A DNA stretch of 64,000 nucleotides from Annona cherimola (GCA_030490835.1 CM059972.1:7036264-7100263); one strand, 5' to 3'; shown: positions 23,750 to 32,710, numbered from the stretch's first letter. The notes: generated by a model from the letters alone, not told the origin. Program-made: numbers and translations.

Positions 23750-25855
23750 CCATCATCATCACTAATTTGAATCTCAACATCATAATTTTTATTATTTTCT
23801 TGATTTTCTTGTGAGTCATCTCCTGAGTTTTCTTCACAATCTGTTGTAAATTCTTCTTCATATTCTTTATCAGAATATTCTATTGGTTCCTCCTCTACAC
23901 TCTTCTCTTGATTCATATGAAATGCCCACATTCTTCGATAAGCATTTCTTCTTGCTTTTGCTTCAGCACTAGTTGCACGTCCGGCTTCATACTTACGTTT
24001 GGGTGGCATTGTAGCTCCTATATCATTAAACAGTTAAATTTCATAATTATTTAGGATTACTTAAGTTTTGCACTTTCTAAGTCTACTATCATGATTTTGC
24101 CCTTGGGATGTATTTCAGCCTTGGCTTTGATACCACTTGTAACGCCCCAGGCCTAACAGTAAGGTATTGTCCGCTTTGGGCCTCGGCCCGCACGGTTTTG
24201 CCCCTCTGGATTCACGCGCATCCCGTCCTTCCCCAAAAAGGTGCCTCACTGAGGTACCTGGCGGCCTCCACTTATAGCCCAGGCTCCCCCCCTCATCCTA
24301 ACCGATGTGGGATATCACAAGATCAAGAGGGCCCCTCTGATTAATGGTCATTAGAGTTTCTAACGAAAATCAAAATTTGCCTAATCAACTCTCAACTGGT
24401 CAATTCTGATCAAATTTTATAACATCCCTAGTGACGCAGGACGAGTAGAGAAAAAGAAAGAAGAAAGGGGAATGATCCTCTCAAGGGGATGAAGTGGGAA
24501 GAAAGAGAGGAATTAGAACTAGGAATGGGAGAATTAGAAGAGACTTGCAGAAGAGAATTTTGAGAAAAGTCGAATATCAGATCAATAATCAAAAAAAGTT
24601 GTCTTAAATTAACCTTACATAACCTTATTTATAGAAAGGTAACTTAAACAATAAAAAAGTAAAATCCTATGCAATTTGCCAACTTACTCTACAATTTGCC
24701 AACTTACTCTACAAGTAAACTTGCGTACAAAGACATAATTAAAAAATAAAAACCTAATAGTTTAAACTGTTCATTAAAAAATCTCAATTTCTCTGATTGC
24801 GCATCGAATAGATGCGGAGTGGGCGCATGTCAACATGATCTCCATCACCTAGATATTAATTAGAATCATGTAATGATACCCTTAGGTCATACCCAACTTG
24901 ATTTTGATGGCCAGGCGATCAAATCATGGCGATAAATCCCAAAAGTTAGAAATCTAGTAAGATAATTGTCCTTGAATTTATCCAACTGATATCCAATTTT
25001 GTAACTTCATCTTTATAATCTAACACACTAGTCATTAAAATTAAATGGGTCATGATCTAAAGAAATCATTACATGTTCATAACCACATCTAAATAGAGAG
25101 CTAGATGATATAATAGAGGTTATACGGGTTGAGATCTAACATGACCCATTAATAAAACCACAACTAAAATCCAATTGTGTCTCATTTAATAAAACCTCAA
25201 CCTAGTCCTAATTCATATACTGTTGATTACGAGTTGGCAAACCAAGTTACAAATCAGTTGCAAACGGGAAGATTTATATTAATAAATGAAATAACGAACT
25301 ACTAAAATTGTAACACAAATGAAGAATCAATAATAGATGGAATGCTGTATCAAAAAACAATAGATGGAATGCTACCAATCGAGCATCAGGGTGTTACCAC
25401 ACTCGCCCCAGTCGGGGCTTCAAATCCCATGATGGGAGGTTCGTCATCCCTGTGTGTAGGAGTTGTGGTCTCTCGTATGAGGAGCTTTGGTTTCCTTCTT
25501 AATAATGTTAGGCAATTTATAAATATTCCTGGGCTTGATTGTAAGCATTTATGGGCTTGGTTTACAAAATTAGATGAAAAAATGGGATGTTGTAAAGTAA
25601 GATTCCATATGGAACAATAAAAAAAAAGATGTAATGCTAATGAATTACGGAATTACCTCAATCTAAAGAATTTTTATCTTTACCGACTGGTCGGTAGCAC
25701 CGGGTGTTATTGACCACCACTCCCATCCGTTGGATCATGCGGGCTCGTTTCTGACCGTCGGATGAGATGCGATAAATGCGGCATGAAAGAGATGAATTAA
25801 TGCTTGGAGATTTTGCCCACAGGCCCCTATCAAGTGAGACCCGTGCCTGACAGGG

Positions 25856-25933
<78 letters not shown>

Positions 25934-28900
25934 GAATCAAGAAAGGGAAATCGACGGTTCAGATCTGCGCGATCTCTCTCCCTCCCTCCCTCTGTCTCTT
26001 CCACCAAATACCCCATCCTTTCTTATAAAATCAAGCAGATCCGAACCGTCAATTTTGCTTCCACAAACGACCTTGAGCAAGGCATACCTATCCCCCATAC
26101 CAACCGGAACTCAACAACAACTGCATGCCTCATCTCAAACATCTAGAGATCCTCCCAACCATGTCCAGTGTTGTCATTGATGTTGCCCACTCCCTTTCTG
26201 TGTAATTACACTAATCAGGAATGGAGATTGTGTCATCTCTAAGATCGGACAGACCTCAACAGTTGATTCTCCTCAGGCGCGAGCTTGTACTCTACAAAGA
26301 GGATGATAGCAAGATGCCACTGACGATGCGCTTGCACGAGGCGTAGAAGGGAGCAAAACCGGAGTTAAAGAGGGCAAGGCTGCCACCATGGAAGTAGATA
26401 ATGATGGGGAGGGGAGCGGAGGAACGAGATGCAATTTCAATTTTTTGGATTTTGGTTGTGTGGTGGTTTTTCTAATTTTGTGAATGGATTTTTCTGGTGG
26501 TGGGGGTGGGGTTATGCTGTCTTGCTTTTTCCCTTACTGCTAACTTGAATGGATTTGGTTTTCTTTTGTTTCACATTTTGAAGAGCAACTAAAACACTGT
26601 GGGGGTTTTCTCTGTTGTTGTTTTTCATTTTCGGGCAGTTGGTAATGCAGGGAAATAGATTTTTTTGGTCGGTTCCCGTCCCTCATGTAGTTTATTGAAT
26701 TGAGTTTTTGATTATGTTCGGAGTTAATTTGATCATTGTGAAAATTTCCTGTTGTTGTGATGGGTAATGTTAGTGCGAGAAAGAAGGAAGCTCTTCCGGA
26801 GTCAAAGGGCTGTACCAAACGATGGTCTGCATGCTAGCCATGCAATGAACTCTCGTTCAATCCAAAAAACCTGTGAAAGCAAAAATATGTGCCAACAAGA
26901 TTTTGCATAAGAGGGAAGGGAGAGGAGAAAACTAGAGAGAGAGAGAGAGAGAACAAGGGAGGGATGACGAGAGAATTGTGGCTGACAACAGGGACTTGCA
27001 AACAAAGAACCCAAGCATTAATTGCTGCAAAACCAGTTGCATGTATCCAACAGCCGAAATTTTACCCGCATAGTTTAAGGGAATCGGACGGTTGTGAACG
27101 GTGGTCAAAAACGACCCTCATTAGCAACCACTCATAAAAGATCAGAACTCAAATTTAAAATAGATCGAGAAAATGAAGAAGGAGAGTGGCGTGTAGAAGG
27201 GACTAAAAAGAAAATGAAACGAAGTTAGGTTTAGGGTTTTATTGTAAGGTTTGAGTTGTTAGGGAGTCATTTGGATTGGGTTGGCAAGTTCTGACAAATA
27301 AATGGGTTGCGGACAACCAAACTTCAAACCCATTTTCTTCTTTCCACAACCCTAACCCAACATTAACCGCATTGGTAGACTAGGTCACAAGTTGACCCGA
27401 GCCCAGCGACACCCATAGCCCTCGGTTGCAATTAGGTTAATTTGTCATGTTGGAGTTAACCCTAATCCTGATACATTATGCAAAGGCAAAACCTGACACC
27501 CAAACATTATTTAAAGCATCAAGTCTACTACCCTAGACCCAACCACAGTCCACTTATCATAATCATGTTTGATTTAGAGTTCACTAGAGTAGGTAATTCG
27601 GGTTACAAAGAAGCTGAAAACAAGCTAAGCTACTTGAAAAGCAGTCAATCTTCAAATTTTCCCGAATGTCCTAGGCAAGTTTCTCTACAAACTCAATACA
27701 GTGGTTGCAACTCTACATTGTAAGACTGTGAGAGAAAAACTATAAAAACAACCATATTCACTCAAAATGAAACACAATACAGCACCACACAAAAACAAAA
27801 TGATGCAAAACATAGCTAATGGATTGCTAAATTGTTTGAGTTATTGGGTTGGTGGGTTGGACAACCCTCGCCCATAACCAACCCATTTGGTAATTTCACT
27901 CATATGCATCCAGTAGCAAACCCACTTTTCATTTCTTTTGTAACCCTATCGAAGTAATAAATATACTAAATTAGTCAGTGGAAGGTTGACTCAAAGTTGG
28001 GGGGCCTGCGGCATTCAGCAAACGGGTGAGAATGGAATGCACATTTCCCCTTCTTCCTACTCACCTTTTGTTATGATTTAACATCCATTAACTATCTAAC
28101 TACCCTACTTTTAACTTTTAGTCCTATATTGCAACATATCTTTCCATACGATTACCCTATTTATTTCTATTTTATTCCTATCATATCACACTACTCTTCA
28201 CTTTTCAACATTCATTTTATTCCATTCCCACCATTCTTCAAATGCCAAATGTTTCCTTAGTTATACCTATAGGTGAGCTGCAAATTTCAGTCAAAATTGA
28301 CCAATCAAAATTTTGACTAGTCAAATTTGAGCTTTCATTGTGAACTCCAATTGATGCTAGTTATAGAGGCCCTTTTGTTCATATTCTTAAAAGTAACAAA
28401 TGAATGTGCAAAATCAATAAGCATACGTAAAACTTTACAAAAATCCAAAAATACCAAAAAAAAAATTTTAAAATAAACGATTGCTCATTGATGGCTTCAA
28501 TCACTAGATCCTGATTGGCCCAAAAATTAAAGGCTAGAAACAACACTTCATTCCTTCAATCAAGACAAAATCTTACACAAGACAAGCATCAGTCATCTCA
28601 TTTCAAAATGTCTTTATTGCATCATCCATATTTCTCTGACTAGTGTGAATTTGCAGGCTTTCAAGTAGCCATAGCCTCTCACGCTGTTAATATAGAGATT
28701 AATTGCTCCCATTCCAGTCACTGCTTAATACTAACAATTAGAGAATGCCCCACACACTTGTATCTAAATTCTAAGGATCCAAAAGGGCATTCGGCACAAG
28801 TTCCATGTGAAAATATCTTATGATATTTGGAAGTGCAAATTTTAGTATGTTTAATTTGTGTAATGCCTCCTGCAACTATGATGCATTCATTCTCTCACAT

Positions 28901-31531
28901 GTAAATTGTGCCTGTGGCACTCAGAACCGGGATCCACATAGGTAAGGTTTCACCTACATACTAATCAAAGAATACTGGAATAGTCCCACTAAAAGTAACA
29001 TTTCCAACGAACCAGGAAGTCATGAAAGACTGACATCTGCTCCCGAATGTAATTCCAAACGGTTTCCAAAAAGAAGACAACAGCAAGTTTTCATAGGTGG
29101 ATGCCAAATTATGAATCCAACATCATACACCCATGCAACCAAATGAAAGTTCCTTTATAGAGGTAAGTTTTGAGGTAAATCAGACTGGCATTGCCTGGAA
29201 AACAGTTGTTCTACACACTGACACATATCTCCTGATCATACAAGTCACAATTTCCAGCAAGCAATGTAACATGAACTGCAGAAATAAGACAAGGGGCACA
29301 AACAATTACCCTGCATGCAGTCATCCAGACCTCTTACCAAAGCAAATAAAAACAAGTCATACAAAGAAATTTACAAGTACAATACACAAATGCATCCAAA
29401 AATAAACATCTAGAATATCCAGACAATAGAAAAATCTGAATCCATTACAGTGAGAAAACATATTCTAGTTTTATTGTCCTTTTCTTAAAAAATTCTGCAA
29501 CTAATTCAATTTGATCATCAAATGGACTTACAGGATGAGTGGCACCAATGGAGTGCTTTAAAGCCTCACCAGTAACTTTATTCACTAGAGCAAAGCTAGG
29601 GTAACCATCTTCATCCTTCACCCTTGTGCTGTATTTCTCATCCTTAATCCAGTGCTGGAACAGCACACAAAAGCAGACAGAAAAATTATTAACATTGCTA
29701 TTTATACTATTTCACAACTAATGTAATGAGAATTAACTGCACACAAATCCTGTAATGCCATCAACCATCATTTCGCAAACCAGCAAAAGCTAAATATAAA
29801 ATTCTGACTGATTACCATCTTGATTGTTAATTAAAAAAAATTATTAAATGCTCAAAATTTGTCAAGACAGAATCCATGAGCTTCAAATATGATTATATGT
29901 CAATTACATGCTAATAAAAGGGAATTTGTATATAGCCTGTAACATTTTGATTTTGATATATACATAAATATGTGACTGAAGCTTTTTAACTACTAAAGAT
30001 CTTCATATTTTCGCATCCATACTAACAATATTATGCTATCATCTGTGCCTTCCGGTCTTCATGTTTTTGCATCCATACCAACATGCTATCATCTGCGCCT
30101 GCCCATGAATCTACACACACTTATTTTATGTTTAACTCCACTAATAAGTGTGCCTTTCGGACAGCTAAAGGGAACTCCAAAATTCTAGATCTTTCATCAA
30201 CAATGACGGAAACCTTGCCTTGGGCACTACAACCTGGGTAAGGCTCAAACTCTCGGATCAACACATGTGAATTGCCCTTTGATGATTCTACCCAGTTTTA
30301 AGGAGCTTTAAAATTCAATTTAATTTTGAATCGTATAAACTCCAACAAACCCACTCACATCGATTCAGGAAACAATAACCATTTCCTTCTCTAATGTAGG
30401 AATCAAGTCAGGTGGAAAACAGGGCCCACCCAATTACCGTCTGTCAACCCTCCAATCTTCTTAGTACTCCTCATTTCGAGTTTGAAAAGCACTCGTCCTT
30501 GTATATAATTATCAGCCCGCGTCACAAATATAGCATGAGAGTCTATAATCGAGTCGCCGTATGTTATTCTGCTACTGGCTGTGCGCGGCAAAAGAGGCTG
30601 TATGGATGGATTTTGCGTTTTACCATCTCCGAGAAACTATAAGCAAGCGAGGGGGAAAAGAAAATCCAGAAAAGCGTTTACTTTCTGCCACTCTGTGTTT
30701 GTAAGTGAAGACTAAGAAAGAGGGCGAAATCCAGAGAGGCAATGCGAGCGCTCGCTCGCTCTCTCTCTTTCTCTGCGAGAGATCAGTTAGAAAAGGAAGA
30801 GAGGGGATGCGAAAACGAGTAGAAAATAGAGATTTTCTCGATCATCAAAACAGCACAACAGTGTAAACGAGGGGTGAAGCTAATAAAATTTTCGAATTTT
30901 TAACAGGAAATTAGAAAACAAGAAACAAACTTTCTAAGGAAAAAAAATCCCGGACACGATGGATAAAAATGAAGGAACAGAAAAATTCAAAACTAAAAAC
31001 AAGCCAAAATATATCAACCTGGTACGGATCGCTCGGATCCGACTCCGCCAGGATGAGATTCCCGTCTCTGATGGCCAGCGAGTAGCGCTCTCCCGCCTGG
31101 CAGAACACTCTCACCGTCGGCTTACTTGATAACTCATCCGGCAGCCCCCCGCCCTCATGCCTGTGGTGGTGCACGTGCGAGAAGGGGTTCCGATGGTGGT
31201 GCTCCTCCGCCACCGGCCTCACCTCGTGCGAAACGTGCTGCACGGAGCCGTAGCTCGGGGCGGGAGGGTAGTTCGCCGACTCCTGCGGGAAATGCGGCGC
31301 GCCGTAGCCGCCGCCGCTTCCGTACACGGGGGCCTCGGTGTATGGCCTGTCGTAGTCGGATGGCGGGCGGGGGCGATGGTACTCAGGAGGCTGGGAGTAT
31401 GGTCGTTCGTACTCCGGCGGGGGAGGACGAAACTCGGGAGGAGGGTATCGTTGCTGCTCTTCTTCGTCCTCCGGACGCTGGTCGTGGCGGTGGTGGTGGT
31501 GGTGGTGGTGGCCGAAAGGGAAATCCGACAT
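15986..31531 (-). CDS. EULS3: EULS3-type Euonymus-related lectin gene, four exons
   Basis: This gene encodes a single-domain EUL lectin, a beta-trefoil carbohydrate-binding protein known in plants as a nucleocytoplasmic, stress-linked lectin. Exons on the minus strand are 31531-31019, 29654-29532, 17139-16911 and a last one starting at 15987; all inferred junctions are GT-AG. The predicted protein has 288 residues. Residues 1-135 are a low-complexity arm with seven His at 8-14 and Pro/Tyr-rich repeats such as PPEY. Residues 137-288 are the EUL domain, with QxW-type motifs at Q171-W173 and Q281-W283 and the conserved stretches DESVLWTES and RMVNNTRLN. The start is the Met directly before the His run. 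The domain is close to the usual length of about 150 residues. Intron 2 is about 12.4 kb and full of transposons. There is no signal peptide. Family assignment is secure; the last exon is inferred. Confidence 0.9.
15988..16910 (-). other. EULS3 intron 3 (inferred, 923 bp)
   Basis: The intron runs from the GTAAGT donor after exon 3 to the GTACAG acceptor. It lies inside the stop codon. I see no coding potential or clear mobile element in it. Confidence 0.5.
16911..17139 (-). CDS. EULS3: EULS3 exon 3 (residues 213-288 plus first base of stop)
   Basis: This exon has 229 bases, that is 76 codons plus one T. The acceptor is TTGCAG before GCTCGA. It encodes the C-terminal half of the EUL domain ([18 protein letters not shown] to NQKWKIVPY). 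The sequence after VPY is TGTAAGT, a consensus donor after the T, so the family C-terminus coincides with a splice site. If the intron were retained, about nine unrelated residues would be added before a stop at 16870. Confidence 0.85.
17263..17376 (+). mobile_element. Putative short SINE-like retroposon (114 bp)
   Basis: The insert starts TGTCAACCAGGG and ends in an A run. It is bracketed by TTTAAGCTAAAA (17251-17262) and TTAAAGCTAAAA (17377-17388), 11 of 12 identical. CCCAATGGTATGAC resembles an A box. The B box is degenerate. Confidence 0.42.
18432..18729 (+). mobile_element. Harbinger-like MITE, family A (298 bp)
   Basis: The element begins GGGTGCGTTTGGG and ends CCAAACACTCCC, with a TAA duplication on each side. 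The 3-bp TAA duplication and GGG-type terminal repeat point to PIF/Harbinger (Tourist-like). The internal AT-rich sequence matches the other copies in the window. Confidence 0.75.
18830..18893 (-). mobile_element. SINE 3' fragment in a 32-bp target duplication
   Basis: On the minus strand this 64-bp insert reads CAGCCGACCCCACATAGG, then GGGAAATGGCTTATG and a (GATG/ATG) tail. It resembles the 3' end of Au-type plant SINEs as I recall it. It is bracketed by a 32-bp duplication (18798-18829 and 18894-18925) with one mismatch, so it looks like a 5'-truncated retroposed copy. Confidence 0.5.
19201..19227. repeat. Left copy of a 27-bp duplication flanking the LTR element
   Basis: This host sequence (CAAGAGGGCCCCTCTG onward) occurs again at 24324-24350 just outside the other LTR. 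It is much longer than a retroviral-type target duplication, so the element probably landed inside a pre-existing tandem duplication of about 34 bp. Confidence 0.7.
19235..19416 (-). repeat. 3' LTR (182 bp)
   Basis: It has the same length and ends as the LTR at 24138-24319. Differences are four transitions and two single-base length changes, one in an A run and one in a C run. Confidence 0.9.
19417..19431 (-). other. Polypurine tract before the 3' LTR
   Basis: The minus strand reads CCAAGGGGGGGTGAA immediately before the TG of the 3' LTR, as expected for the plus-strand primer of an LTR element. It is only about 60 bases from the second primer site. Confidence 0.75.
19478..19490 (-). other. 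Second primer-binding site, perfect initiator-Met match
   Basis: The minus strand reads TGGTATCAGAGCC three bases after the partial LTR end. This is the exact complement of the 3' end of plant initiator tRNA-Met, unlike the mismatched site of the gypsy part. Confidence 0.85.
19494..19564 (-). repeat. Partial internal LTR copy (71 bp) fused to integrase
   Basis: This matches the last 71 bases of the LTR (probably part of R plus U5), ending GGGGCGTTACA on the minus strand. It differs from both full LTRs at one site near 19512. The bases at 19553-19564 also fit the integrase coding sequence, so the junction lies in 12 nt of shared sequence. Confidence 0.88.
19509..21008 (-). pseudogene. RNase H and integrase, truncated before the catalytic Glu
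   Basis: This frame carries the RT tail from about residue 18, RNase H at about 100-215 ([34 protein letters not shown]), the integrase zinc finger (H320, H327, C357, C360) and the first two catalytic Asp residues (D390 and D451). After HPQTEGQ at 479-485, where the family continues to the catalytic Glu, the frame runs into LTR sequence and ends after 14 unrelated residues. The rest of integrase, any chromodomain and the native 3' end are absent. The first 17 codons are an out-of-frame shadow of RT. Confidence 0.9.
20899..21336 (-). pseudogene. RT core with YxDD-type box, out of frame at its end
   Basis: This stretch continues the gag-RT frame after the nonsense codon. It contains the first RT aspartate block ([12 protein letters not shown]), [20 protein letters not shown] and the catalytic [11 protein letters not shown]. 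Near 20945-20975 the similarity moves to another frame: GHIVTAKG here and [12 protein letters not shown] in the next. A short deletion that removed the usual linker codons, probably between AAGG repeats, accounts for the shift. Confidence 0.85.
21337..23475 (-). pseudogene. gag - retropepsin - start of RT, ending in a nonsense codon
   Basis: The frame has 712 codons. It holds a retrotransposon Gag core at about residues 165-265, three CCHC-like zinc knuckles at about 335-346, 353-366 and 372-385 (the first with a short last spacing), a retropepsin active site LFDSGATHS at 453-461, and the first RT block from about residue 640 ([20 protein letters not shown]). It stops with TAA at 21339-21337 right after PRIDDLFD, where the family continues with Gln. 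A single C-to-T change of CAA explains the stop, because the same frame continues with normal RT sequence. The frame up to this point is otherwise intact, which fits a fairly young insertion. Confidence 0.9.
23617..24009 (-). CDS. Extra acidic ORF between primer site and gag (130 aa)
   Basis: This 130-residue frame lies between the primer site and gag and is separated from gag by about 140 bases. It starts MPPKRK, basic like the gag start MPPKKD, then becomes strongly acidic with a run of nine Asp encoded by a (CAT)n microsatellite on the plus strand. I see no known domain. Ty3/gypsy elements of this type normally begin with gag. It could be a captured host fragment, an element-specific accessory protein or a split gag N-terminus. 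That it is translated is an inference from its intact 130 codons and its position. Confidence 0.55.
24121..24135 (-). other. Primer-binding site of the gypsy element
   Basis: Two bases after the 5' LTR the minus strand reads TGGTATCAAAGCCAA. It matches the complement of the plant initiator-Met tRNA 3' end (TGGTATCAGAGCC) except for one G-to-A change at the ninth base. Confidence 0.8.
24138..24319 (-). repeat. 5' LTR of the gypsy element (182 bp)
   Basis: On the minus strand it begins TGTGATATCCCACATCGG and ends GGGGCGTTACA, so it is bounded by TG and CA. A TATA-like CTATAAG lies about 45 bases in. On that basis U3 is short and R probably starts near base 75. It is unusually short for a coding gypsy element and falls in the TRIM size range. 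Confidence 0.9.
24324..24350. repeat. Right copy of the 27-bp flanking duplication
   Basis: This is identical over its length to 19201-19227. It begins at the last base of the putative right 5-bp target duplication (AGATC, 24320-24324). Confidence 0.7.
25375..25626 (+). mobile_element. Putative tRNA-derived SINE with A tail (252 bp)
   Basis: The segment ends in CAATAAAAAAAAA and is bracketed by AGATGGAATGCTA (25362-25374) and AGATGTAATGCTA (25627-25639), 12 of 13 identical. Near the 5' end GGGCTTCAAATCCC resembles an RNA polymerase III B box. An A box is less clear. Structure supports a retroposed short element; the family is unknown. Confidence 0.5.
25856..25931. repeat. (CT)n microsatellite, about 37 units
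   Basis: This is a pure CT run of about 74 bases within intron 2 of the lectin gene. On either strand it gives open frames of Ser-Leu or Arg-Glu repeats that are not genes. Confidence 0.97.
26250..26438 (-). pseudogene. Carboxylesterase (CXE, alpha/beta-hydrolase fold-3) fragment, frameshifted
   Basis: On the minus strand the translation gives [17 protein letters not shown], with the HGG oxyanion-hole motif of plant CXE/GID1-like hydrolases, then [12 protein letters not shown]. After a one-base shift it continues [17 protein letters not shown], which matches the conserved strand ending in Y(R/K)LAPE. The two pieces are in the right order and spacing for CXE proteins but in different frames. 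No clear Ser or His catalytic motif was found downstream, where stops accumulate. The fragment sits in intron 2 of the lectin gene in the same sense. It is a dead gene piece, either retroposed or carried by a transposon; which one is not clear. Confidence 0.72.
29532..29654 (-). CDS. EULS3: EULS3 exon 2 (residues 172-212)
   Basis: This exon has 123 bases and 41 codons, in phase 0 at both ends. The acceptor is TTCCAG before CACTGG and the donor is GTAAGT after CATCCT. It encodes the middle of the EUL domain, from [14 protein letters not shown] to HSIGATHP. The reading frame continues past the donor for a few codons with no family similarity, which supports the splice site. Confidence 0.9.
29655..31018 (-). 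other. EULS3 intron 1 (1364 bp)
   Basis: The intron is in phase 0, with donor GTTGAT and acceptor TTCCAG. The part near exon 1 is CT/GA-rich, with a short palindromic GCGAGCGCTCGC stretch near 30748. Otherwise I see no gene or mobile element in it. Confidence 0.85.
31019..31531 (-). CDS. EULS3: EULS3 exon 1 (residues 1-171)
   Basis: This exon has 513 bases and 171 codons and ends in phase 0 at CAG followed by GTTGAT. It encodes the His- and Pro/Tyr-rich N-terminal arm and the first strand block of the EUL domain ([20 protein letters not shown]). The exon is far more GC-rich than the DNA around it, which produces long antisense frames that are not genes. Intron 1 splits the first QxW motif exactly between Gln171 and His172. 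Confidence 0.9.
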
Positions 31532-31809
31532 ATTTGGCGGGAGCAGAAATGGAGGTAGGATGGAAAATGCGGAGAGTCGGGAGTGCGGATTCCGGGAACG
31601 GAGCTTATGACGGACGCAGATTACAGTGTGCGTTCGCTGTAGATTGTAGATACGACAGAGACAGAATCTTTTTGCTGGCTGCGTCTGGGCCGTTGATGGT
31701 ATCGCCCCGATCAATCCATAAATCTGATTCTGGTGGGCCCAACACAATTAATTAGATCAACCTCATAATTCAGAAATCACCTTTTTTGGGGGCGTGTTTT
31801 GCGGCGCTT

Positions 31810-32145
31810 TCCCACATACTTTTCAATCGAACTATTCTACTTTATAATTTTTTATATCTTTCTTTTTCATTAAACCATCCCTTTTATTTTAACTCTATTC
31901 TCATTATATTATCTTATTATCTTATTTATTTTTAAAAAATTTCGCTTGATAATAAAAATCTATATACTTTTCAATCAAACTATTCTACTTTATAATTTTT
32001 TACATCTTTCTTTTCATTAAACTATCCTTTTTATTTTAACTCTATTTAGAGTATTTCTAATATTATTCTTATCATATTATATTATTATCTTATTTATTTT
32101 TAAAATTTTCACCTGATAATAAAAAATATAAAAAAAATTGTGCAC
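31810..32145. repeat. Tandem pair of about 165-bp MITE-like units upstream of EULS3
   Basis: The block starting ACTTTTCAATC then AACTATTCTACTTTATAATT is repeated once with small changes. Its composition resembles reversed family A MITEs. It lies about 0.3 kb upstream of the lectin start codon. Confidence 0.6.
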
Positions 32146-32710
32146 AAAAGTTTGGAAACCACCTTAAAAAGAATGGGGTAATGAATATATAAGACAAGGT
32201 TAATAAGTATAACTAATAGGTGGTTATATTTAAAAAGTGTACAAATAATTTTAAAATAGGTATTTATATGGATAAGTGTGTAGAACAGGTGTGAAAAAAA
32301 TTATTTTTGGTTTATCAAACACACTATAATTTTTTTCCCTCAATTTATTCCATATTACCAAATACATTGTATTTTTTCTTATTTTCATATATTATTAAAT
32401 AGATTGTCATTCTATTGACTTAATTTTCAGCATTCTACTTTCTTTTATATCTCTCCCACTTCATAATAAAATATGAAATGTTGATAATCCAATATTTGTA
32501 GGTTATAACTAGTGAACAAAATCAATTAACATTTATAAAACTTTGTTAGGCAAGTACAAAGTGCTATTTGGCAACAATACAATTTTTACAAATTTCAATA
32601 GGCATTCATGACATTTAATGTTATGATAAAATAGGCATAAGCTAGTCTATACTTGCTTTTGTATAATTTATTTGTTTAAGATAAAGCTCTAGGATGTTAA
32701 CCTCCAAACC

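Larger units (their letters stand above)
19235..24319 (-). mobile_element. Defective Ty3/gypsy LTR retrotransposon with a TRIM-like 3' end (5085 bp)
   Basis: The element reads on the minus strand, the same sense as the lectin gene whose intron it occupies. In element order it has a 182-bp 5' LTR, a primer site, an acidic ORF, gag with zinc knuckles, retropepsin, RT, RNase H and a truncated integrase, then a 71-bp partial LTR, a second primer site, 77 bp of internal DNA with a G-rich polypurine tract, and a 182-bp 3' LTR. The order protease-RT-RNase H-integrase is Ty3/gypsy. Motifs such as [14 protein letters not shown] and the RNase H block recall Tekay/Del-type chromoviruses, although the LTRs are far shorter than is usual there. 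The two full LTRs differ by four transitions and two single-base indels. Flanking 5-mers are AGGTC (left) and AGATC (right), an imperfect target duplication. The element cannot be autonomous now. Confidence 0.93.
17140..29531 (-). other. EULS3 intron 2, about 12.4 kb, swollen by transposons
   Basis: The intron is bounded by a GTAAGT donor and a TTGCAG acceptor in phase 0. In order of rising coordinate it contains a SINE-like insertion (17263-17376), a Harbinger-like MITE (18432-18729), a short SINE 3' fragment in a 32-bp duplication (18798-18925), the Ty3/gypsy chimera (19235-24319), a second SINE-like insertion (25375-25626), a long CT microsatellite and a carboxylesterase fragment (26250-26438). 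The rest (about 27-29.5 kb) shows no gene that I recognise, apart from a degenerate MITE-like stretch near 28070-28258. Confidence 0.85.

Noticed and set aside
25735..26028. Open frames with Arg-Glu or Ser-Leu repeats on both strands
   Set aside because: They are produced by the (CT)n microsatellite; nothing else in them is protein-like.
31126..31755. Long antisense open frames (up to 209 codons) over EULS3 exon 1
   Set aside because: They arise from the GC-rich sequence opposite the His/Pro-rich arm. The opposite strand has clear lectin homology and splice sites.
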